Source: Cymodocea nodosa (lineage: Eukaryota > Streptophyta > Magnoliopsida > Alismatales > Cymodoceaceae). From it: a stretch of DNA of 64,000 nt. The stretch lies in NCBI GenBank assembly GCA_036874045.1, contig CM072335.1, positions 13,784,001-13,848,000 on the forward strand. Reading direction: 5' to 3'. A model generated the notes under the pieces. It was not told where the DNA came from. It searched no databases and was given only the letters and a program-made list of their open reading frames with translations. This document shows, piece by piece, positions 58,316 to 64,000 of this stretch (position 1 is the first letter of the stretch; every line of letters begins with the position of its first letter). Both the position numbers and the translations under genes were made by a program.

Positions 58316-59459
58316 TGTTGAGTATTTTGTTTTGATGATGTGTGCTGAATGAATATAATCATATTTGCTCAATTACTATTGCTTGTGAAAAGAAATTAAA
58401 ATCATCAATTAATACAGAAAAAACTTACTAGCATAAATACTTGTCTGTATTGGATTTGAAGTTAATAACTAGTCGTTTCGTTGCATTAATTTCTCATTTA
58501 ACTAAATGTTAAGTTAACGTGTGTTTTTATTGAATAGCATGATATGTTTTAAAGTTATATCTTCTGTATCATGAATAGTGCACGTTTAGACAATTCGTTA
58601 AGTTAGAGTTTTGTCTGTATAGAGGTCACGTGATAATTTGTTAAATTAGTGAGTAAAAGAAGAGACGAACTCGTTAAGTTAGTGTTATACACATGGTGAA
58701 ATTATAAGTTATGAATGTTGTATTGTATCACGTGAGGTGCACATGTTTAACTTGTTAAGTTAACATAACTAAACGCGTTGAGTTGCTATATTGAACACTA
58801 AGGCAACGCGTTAGGTTAGCATTATAAACTTAAGTTGTTATTTTTTGTACGTGATAAAATTCTTATTATAAAAACATTTGTTTATGACTAAATCGGTGAG
58901 TTAAAGTTTTTTTCGGAGACTTACAATCGTAACTATCCGAAAGGTAACTTAAGTCATGTTTTCAGGTCTTGACACGTGTCTCACTAGTTTTATGATATAA
59001 AGAGCTTTTTGATGACTTACAATTGTAACTATCCGAAACTTAAACTGTTTTCGGTGAGTTATCGTTTAACCTTCTGAAAGAAAGGTTAAGCTAGTTCATT
59101 GAGTTAGCATAACACCACGGACTTAGTTCGTTGAGTTAGCTACAATATTTATCATATGAAATGGCACATGAGGAACTCGTTAAGTTAGAAACGTTAAGTT
59201 ATATATATATACTTGTGTTACTCGTTTAGTTAATATTAAAGTAACGACTTCATATTACACTTGATGGAAAATTCTTTGGACGAGAAAGTTTTTTTTACAG
59301 GAAATTTTTCAAAGATCCAGGACTGATGATTAAAGAAAATTCGAAATATAAACGTGGGTTAGAACGTGTTTGTTTCGATGAAGGAAAAAGAAAAGACATG
59401 GAGAAGTGGAAAACTAGTAGTGGTTAAACGTGAAGGATATGCATGAAATGAATATATAA

Positions 59460-59469
59460 TATAAAAGGC
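59460..59469 (+). promoter_or_regulatory. TATA box of C 3' LTR
   Basis: TATAAAAGGC in the same context as in S2 (22835). The purine-rich GAAGAAGAAAAAG stretch and tandem units follow. Confidence 0.65.
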
Positions 59470-59901
59470 ATAGAATTCTCGTTGATCAAACCATCCTTGC
59501 ACACAAAACGAAAAATCTTTTCAAGGATCAAACTATCCTTGCACACCAAAAGAAAAATCTCTTTTAGGGATCAAAAACACCTTCTCAGGGAAAATCTCTC
59601 GAGTGGAAGAAAATTCAGTGAAGCAAAAAAAGGTATTATATATGTCACTGAAGATTTGAAGTATCAGAAAAAAGTAAATTCGATGAAGTAGAGAAAGACA
59701 AGATATTTGTCACTAAAGAATTGCTGAAGAAGAAAAAGAAGAAGAATAAAGATCTCAAACAGGGAGAAATGTTTTAAATTCCGCAAATTAGTTTTCTTTG
59801 TTTGTAGTTATGAAATTGTTTAGATGATACATGGTATCGAGATATAATTGCATCTACAATTTCTAAGGAGAATTGAATTGTATATTGTAATTGAAACCTT
59901 G

Positions 59902-59907
59902 AATAAA
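59902..59907 (+). terminator. Possible polyadenylation signal of C
   Basis: AATAAA in the U5-side part of the LTR, about 120 bp from its end, preceded by TTGTAATTG. The same word is in the A2 5' LTR but is changed to ATACAA-type text in the A2 3' LTR. Position in R/U5 is reasonable for an LTR poly(A) signal. Confidence 0.4.
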
Positions 59908-60026
59908 TATGATTTTATGAAAACAATGTCTCGACTTGTTTTTGAGTTTTAAAGTTTCAATTATATGTCAGAACATATTAAAAATACACAATTCACCCCC
60001 CTCTTGTGTAGCCATATGATCCTACA

Positions 60027-60370
60027 GACTTCATGGGCTAGAAGGTTTCCCAACAGATCTTCAACTGAATAGTTATTCAAATCCTTTGAATCTTATATGG
60101 AAGTAGACTTCTTCTTCCATTCGATTGTCAAGCTCCTTAGGATCTTTTGTACCTATTCACGATTAGAAAAACTCCTCCCAAGGCCTCTTAGTTCATTCAC
60201 AATTTCTGTGAATCTAGAAAACATTTCAGTGATACTTTCTTTTTCAAGCATTTTGAATAATTCATATTTTCTTAACAAAATGCTGATTTTAGTATCTTTA
60301 ACTTGGCTGGTTCCTTCATATGTAATTTGAAGGATCTTCCAAGCTTCATGGGAGAATTTACAAATAGGCA
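60027..60370 (-). pseudogene. Copia gag of B, middle part
   Basis: Continuation of 50521 across C. Readable on the minus strand: FSHEAWKILQITYEGTSQVKDTKISILLRKYELFKMLEKESITEMFSRFTEIVNELRGLGRSFSNRE. This is the capsid-like helical part of copia gag and matches EVWHALEVSHEGTSQVK of A2. Upstream of about 60370 the similarity ends, so the N-terminus, PBS and 5' LTR of B are lost. Confidence 0.82.
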
Positions 60371-61586
60371 TAAGAGGTTTCTTAATAATAGGATGAAAAG
60401 TATTATGTTTGTCCATGCTTAACAATGAAATAGTAGTCAAATAACACACCTAGTAGTGAGTTTTTCAATTAATTCCTTGAAGTAACAAAATACAAGTTGA
60501 ATCTGCATAAGGAATTGTAAGAGTGTGTGAGCTATGTGCCCCCTTCTTCTTTTTTACATACAATTTATGGCTTTATGTAACATAAACATGATAAGGTCTA
60601 AAACAAGGACATTCTTATGCTAAAGTGTCTTAGAAATGCCACAATCTCTAATTGACAACAATAATGAAGTCATTTTACAACTAGGAAAATAGTTATAACA
60701 TGACTTACTACGAATTCTTAAATCATGCATATCTATTTCAAATCAACCTATATAACAATGAATAACAATTAGAGGCTTATCAAAAGGATATTTAAGCATT
60801 TATCTTATTCACAAACATAACTTTGGATGAAAGGGTTTTACAACATATATGCATGTGACTAAATTAAAGCATAGAACTTATTAACTTAGCAAGATCAATC
60901 CATGTAATTCATGTAAATTCGTAGTCCTACTTTTGTGCAAAAGTATGCATAAAAATTTAAAAGACTATCAATTTTTAAAGTGTAATGTACTCTATCTTGA
61001 AATCTGTCTCATCTGTCAACTTTGAAAATTTACATAGAAATTCCTACACATCAAAATTTATTGCAAAAAACTCAAATTATAGATAAAGAAGTGTACTTTC
61101 ATAGAAAAATAACTACTAGAAACTTTGAATCATGGTGTTGCAACCTTTTCTCAAAGGAAAAACTTCAATTAGGTTAGTTTTGCTTTGAAACTGCATAACA
61201 CCATCATCTTCACACATTCATAAATCTCTCAATACAATTCCAAATTCAACAAATACTAATTAAAATGAAACTTTAAACATTTTAGAACCTCAAGAAAATC
61301 ATGAAACTTAGATTTTACACCTAGCTTAAAACTAGAAAAGTTTTTCAAATCACATTCTTAAAACAATTTTGTAATAAAAACCATACAACACTATGAATTG
61401 ACTACACAAAGATTATCATTTCAATTCCAAAAGAGATTCACACCATCACTTAAATATAAATTTAGTTCATATGGTGTTTCTGAGAAAAGGAAAAGAAAAA
61501 GAAAGTAAAATACTTAGAAGAGAGATGCAATACACAAAGGAATATATTCACTAAACATAATTTCAAAGATTGTTAAAACACCAAGC
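60371..61586 (-). other. 5' leader of G2
   Basis: About 1.2 kb between the deletion junction with B and the PBS of G2. AT-rich, no coding frame on either strand. Expected to contain the untranslated leader and packaging signal; gag does not follow. Confidence 0.5.
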
Positions 61587-61604
61587 TCCTTGGCAACGAC
61601 ACCA
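61587..61604 (-). other. Primer-binding site of G2 (tRNA-Asp-like)
   Basis: Minus strand TGGTGTCGTTGCCAAGGA, six bases inside the LTR edge; 14 of 18 agree with the Athila/Tat PBS TGGCGCCGTTGCCGGGGA as I recall it. Differences are all transitions. Confidence 0.82.
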
Positions 61605-61762
61605 AAAACTTGTAAGGAAATTGATTGTATTTAGAATTAAAACATGAAAATCTCAAATTTTACATTTATAAACCGCAAGCGCACAGTACATATTGTATTA
61701 AGCATATGCAAGAGCAAGTCGATCCACAAGAAGCTTGTCTTAAATGAATTTAAGGAAATAAA

Positions 61763-63661
61763 TGTTAGGATCAGTAGGCTCACCAAAGGGGGGTAAATGG
61801 TGAATGTGTGTAATTTTTAAAATCTTTTGATGTTGAATCGAATGATTCAACAAATATGAAATAAGATGAATCTAAAAGAATGCAAAGTAGTAGGAGAAAA
61901 ATAACACACAACAAATTTAAGGTGGTTCACCAACTTAGCTAGTCCACCCCCAAGATTCACTTGGGCTTCACTAAGTATTCAGATACTTACAACACTTGCT
62001 TTCAGGTTGAAGCAAGAACCAACACTTAGAGCTTTCAAGTATAAGCTCTAAAACCAACCTTTCTTTCTTAAGCTTTCAGGTGGAAGCTCTCAACCAACAA
62101 TGAGTTTTCAGGTAGAAACTCATGAACCAAATAGCTTGAATCTTTCAATCAGAGTTTTGGCACACGGAGCTTTTTCTATAGTAGATCTTTTGAGTATAAT
62201 TGACTGTTTGCAGACTTGAGTGTAACTGAAATTTTTGTGTAGCTCACTATATATTATATATTCGTTATTTCTGTATCTTCTTCTCTTAAACTCCTCATAT
62301 TTATACCAAAAGGTATAACAATCACATTTTTCTTTCAACGGATGTATTCTGCTGTACTTGCTAAGTAATCAGACCTAAATATGGTAAGTTACCGTTCTAT
62401 CTGATGTTCAATAAGTAACCTTTCGATAATCTTTGACTTTCGGATGGTTATATAAATAACTTGCTGAAATGCATCCATAACTTACCGATTCTTTACTCAT
62501 ATCCTATTATCTATGTCACGTGAGGATTTTAAGTTGCTCACATGAAATGTCAAGTGTACGGAGACTTGTATTTTAACTCACCGAAAAGAGCTCTAACTTT
62601 CAGATAGTTAACTACCGTAACTCTCCGATTTTTCTTTTAAACATCCGACTATTGTCTCTTCAATTCTGCACGTGCATAAAAGAATAACTTAAGTTTCAGA
62701 TAGTTAAGAATGTAACTCACCGAAACTTCTCATTTTTCGGATAGTTATCTTTCTAACTCTCCGAAAACCCATTTGAGCTTCTATCTGGAATTCTGCACGT
62801 GAGAAATTCAATGACTTAAGTTTCGGATAGTTAAACTGTAACTCACCAAAACTCTCTTGAAAATTCGGATAGTTATCTAACTCTTCGATTTTTCCTTTTA
62901 AGCTTTTAACTACCGACTTCTCCATTCTACACGTGCGTAATAAGATGACTTAAGTTCTGGAAAGTTATACCTATAACACACCAAAAAACTCGAATAGTTA
63001 TCTAACTCTTCGAAAAGAAAATTCGGATAGTTATCTAACTCTTCGAAAAGTCCTTTAAGCTTCCGTTCTATATTTCTGCACATGGTTAATTGAATGACTT
63101 AACTTTTGGATAGTTATACTTGTAACTCTCCGAAAAAGTCGAATAGTTATCTAACTCTTCAAAAAGAAAACTCGGATAGTTATCTAACTCTCTGAAAAGT
63201 CCTTTAAGCTTCCGTTCTATATTTCTACACGTGGTTAATTGAATGACTTAACTTTCGGATAGTTATACTTATAACTCTCCGAAAAAGTCGAATAGTTATC
63301 TTTTTAACTCTCCAAAAAGTCCTTTAAGCTTCTAGATAGTTAACTCCTTAACTATCCGACCATTCAATTCTTCTTAACTGTCCGATCATTTAACTCTCCG
63401 AAGGCTTTGTAAATTTGGATAATTTTCCTTCTAACTATCTGATAGACTTGCTACTGCTGTTGTAAACTTACTTCTTCAGATACTTTGATCTATAACTGTC
63501 CGATTTTTTGTAACAGCATATTCTGAGATTAACTGCAACATGTTTGCTGCTTGGAATTTATACCATCTGCCTTCTGATCTTATGTTGCACTGACTTATCT
63601 GTGAAACATAATATGTTCCCTCACATAGGTTTTGCATTATCAAAATACTCGGGTTCTAACA
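61763..63661 (-). mobile_element. Solo LTR of the copia B family
   Basis: 1,899 bp with TG...CA ends (TGTTAGGATC and GGGTTCTAACA), flanked by the perfect duplication ATAAA (61758-61762 and 63662-63666). TATA at 62296-62306 (minus strand GTATAAATATG). U3 is longer than in B because of a tandem duplication (see next entry). Confidence 0.92.
62991..63288 (-). repeat. 149-bp tandem duplication in U3 of the solo LTR
   Basis: Two units, 62991-63139 and 63140-63288, each starting CGAATAGTTATCTAACTCTT and ending with TAACTCTCCGAAAAAGT, and a partial third from 63289. The B LTR has one unit at the corresponding place (46790-46940). Confidence 0.85.
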
Positions 63662-64000
63662 ATAAATGCTTAGCAAAATATTCACATCACTAAAGCCATG
63701 ATAAAAACTTTAATTACATATTAATAGGTAATAATTACATAAATATGATAAAGAGTTCAAATATCGTCATAAATCCAATAAGCTCCCAAGGTTAAATCTT
63801 AGGAAACTCAAGAAAATTAATGAGTTTCGTCTCTGAAATTATAGAAATTAAGCCCAACTTCTAACTCTCCTTACATCCAACCTGGACATTGAAAAATCCA
63901 AAGAAAATATTGGTTGCAAAGATCCTTGAGCTATCTTCGAAATGGAAGTAATTTCATAAACTAAATCATTATAAAAATCTAGAAGTGTTGGATTTACTGA

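Larger units (their letters stand above)
50522..60026 (+). mobile_element. SIRE-type copia element C, pol deleted
   Basis: Plus-strand element with both LTRs (50522-52273 and 58316-60026), PBS and PPT. Flanks AACTT (50517-50521) and GACTT (60027-60031) differ at one base. It carries gag and the accessory ORF but nothing between gag and the post-pol spacer: about 3.9 kb present in A2 (35390 down to 31460) is absent, with the junction near 54497. It has the shape of a nonautonomous element that could only move with enzymes from relatives; all frames now carry stops. Confidence 0.93.
58316..60026 (+). repeat. 3' LTR of C
   Basis: 1,711 bp. In a segment of about 208 bp that I aligned with the 5' LTR (51481 onward against 59224 onward) there are six differences, all transitions. 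TATA at 59460-59469, GATCAA tandem units at 59484, 59526 and 59569. Confidence 0.93.
45652..60370 (-). mobile_element. Copia element B (SIRE-like), 5' end deleted, host of C
   Basis: Minus-strand copia element inserted in G2 RT (left duplication candidate TAGGT, 45647-45651). Parts: 3' LTR 45652-47180, PPT, RNase H, RT, integrase, gag (split by C at 50522-60026), ending at a deletion near 60370. The 5' LTR, PBS and N-terminal gag are gone. There is no accessory ORF between RNase H and the LTR, unlike A1, A2 and C. Gag has the same TWDD...CFAA words as A2, so it belongs to a related lineage. Confidence 0.85.
13876..64000 (-). mobile_element. Ty3/gypsy element G2 with nested insertions
   Basis: Minus-strand gypsy element. 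The 3' LTR is 13876-16487, and the 5' LTR starts at 61611 and leaves the window at its right edge. Matching terminal sequences (TGTAAGGAAATT) and long matching LTR text (13890-14360 against 61625-61762 plus 63667-64000) show that the two belong together. Internal parts are split by A1 (18014-40490), a Harbinger-like element (43777-44785) and B plus C (45652-60370). Gag lies downstream of pol, which is abnormal (see findings). The candidate target duplication left of the element is GTTTC (13871-13875). Confidence 0.8.
61611..64000 (-). repeat. 5' LTR of G2, incomplete at window edge
   Basis: TGTAAGGAAATTGATTGTATTTAG start equals 13876. Interrupted by a solo LTR at 61763-63661; continues AATGCTTAGCAAAATATTC at 63667 to the window end, matching 14028-14360. 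Confidence 0.88.

Noticed and set aside
62400-63400. Regular GGATAGTTA repeats resembling a CRISPR array
   Set aside because: Repeats and spacers are both diverged, the spacing varies, and the whole lies in the U3 of a copia solo LTR. Not CRISPR.
1-64000. Search for host genes, tRNA or rRNA genes
   Set aside because: Every recognisable coding segment belongs to a retroelement. No tRNA cloverleaf or rRNA text was noticed; a tRNA scan would settle this.

Overview
The window is AT-rich angiosperm nuclear DNA made, as far as I can read it, entirely of nested LTR retrotransposons plus one DNA transposon. I found no host gene, RNA gene or CRISPR array. Plant origin rests on two kinds of primer-binding site (an initiator tRNA-Met type in the copia elements and the tRNA-Asp-like type of the Athila/Tat gypsy clade), on SIRE-type gag and pol proteins, and on a PIF/Harbinger insertion with TTA target duplication. 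The species cannot be told from this sequence. Every protein-coding region is broken, so all are called pseudogenes.

Layout. 1-9732: Ty3/gypsy element G1 (minus strand), whose 3' end lies left of the window. It has an extra ORF, integrase, RT/RNase H, protease, PBS and 5' LTR. 9733-11879: remaining part of a related gypsy LTR (L0) into which G1 inserted, itself carrying a solo copia LTR (10035-11545). 11886-13875: decayed plus-strand copia element D. 13876 to the right edge: a second gypsy element G2 (minus strand), with 3' LTR 13876-16487 and 5' LTR from 61611, swollen to more than 50 kb by insertions.

Inside G2. A SIRE-type copia element A1 fills 18014-40490 and is flanked by a perfect GTAGC duplication. 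A1 holds a solo LTR S2 (19622-23465), which holds a gypsy solo LTR (20359-22543), and also a second SIRE-type element A2 (26076 to about 38812), the most complete copia element here. G2's gag lies at about 40990-42161 and its integrase, RNase H and RT at 42411-45651; the RNase H/integrase part is split by a 1,009-bp Harbinger-like element (43777-44785). Copia element B (from 45652) is inserted in G2's RT, and element C (50522-60026, plus strand) is inserted in B's gag. C has both LTRs and PBS but has lost its whole pol. The right end is G2's leader, PBS and 5' LTR with a further solo LTR (61763-63661).

The parts that deserve attention are shared between superfamilies. (1) A U3 block of roughly 370 bp with G-boxes (CACGTG) and repeated AACTCGTTAAGTTA-type motifs occurs, in the same orientation, in the gypsy G1 LTR and in the copia SIRE LTRs. 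A gypsy LTR of the same family as G1 has a quite different repeat block at the same place. (2) The same non-enzymatic protein family is encoded downstream of pol in both gypsy G1 and the copia elements. (3) Short inverted motifs (GTTGAGTTA/TAACTCAAC, CGGATAGTTA/CCGAAA, CGGTTGAACCG) recur through the noncoding parts of most families here. Together these suggest modular exchange of promoter and accessory-gene parts between Ty3/gypsy and Ty1/copia elements of one genome.
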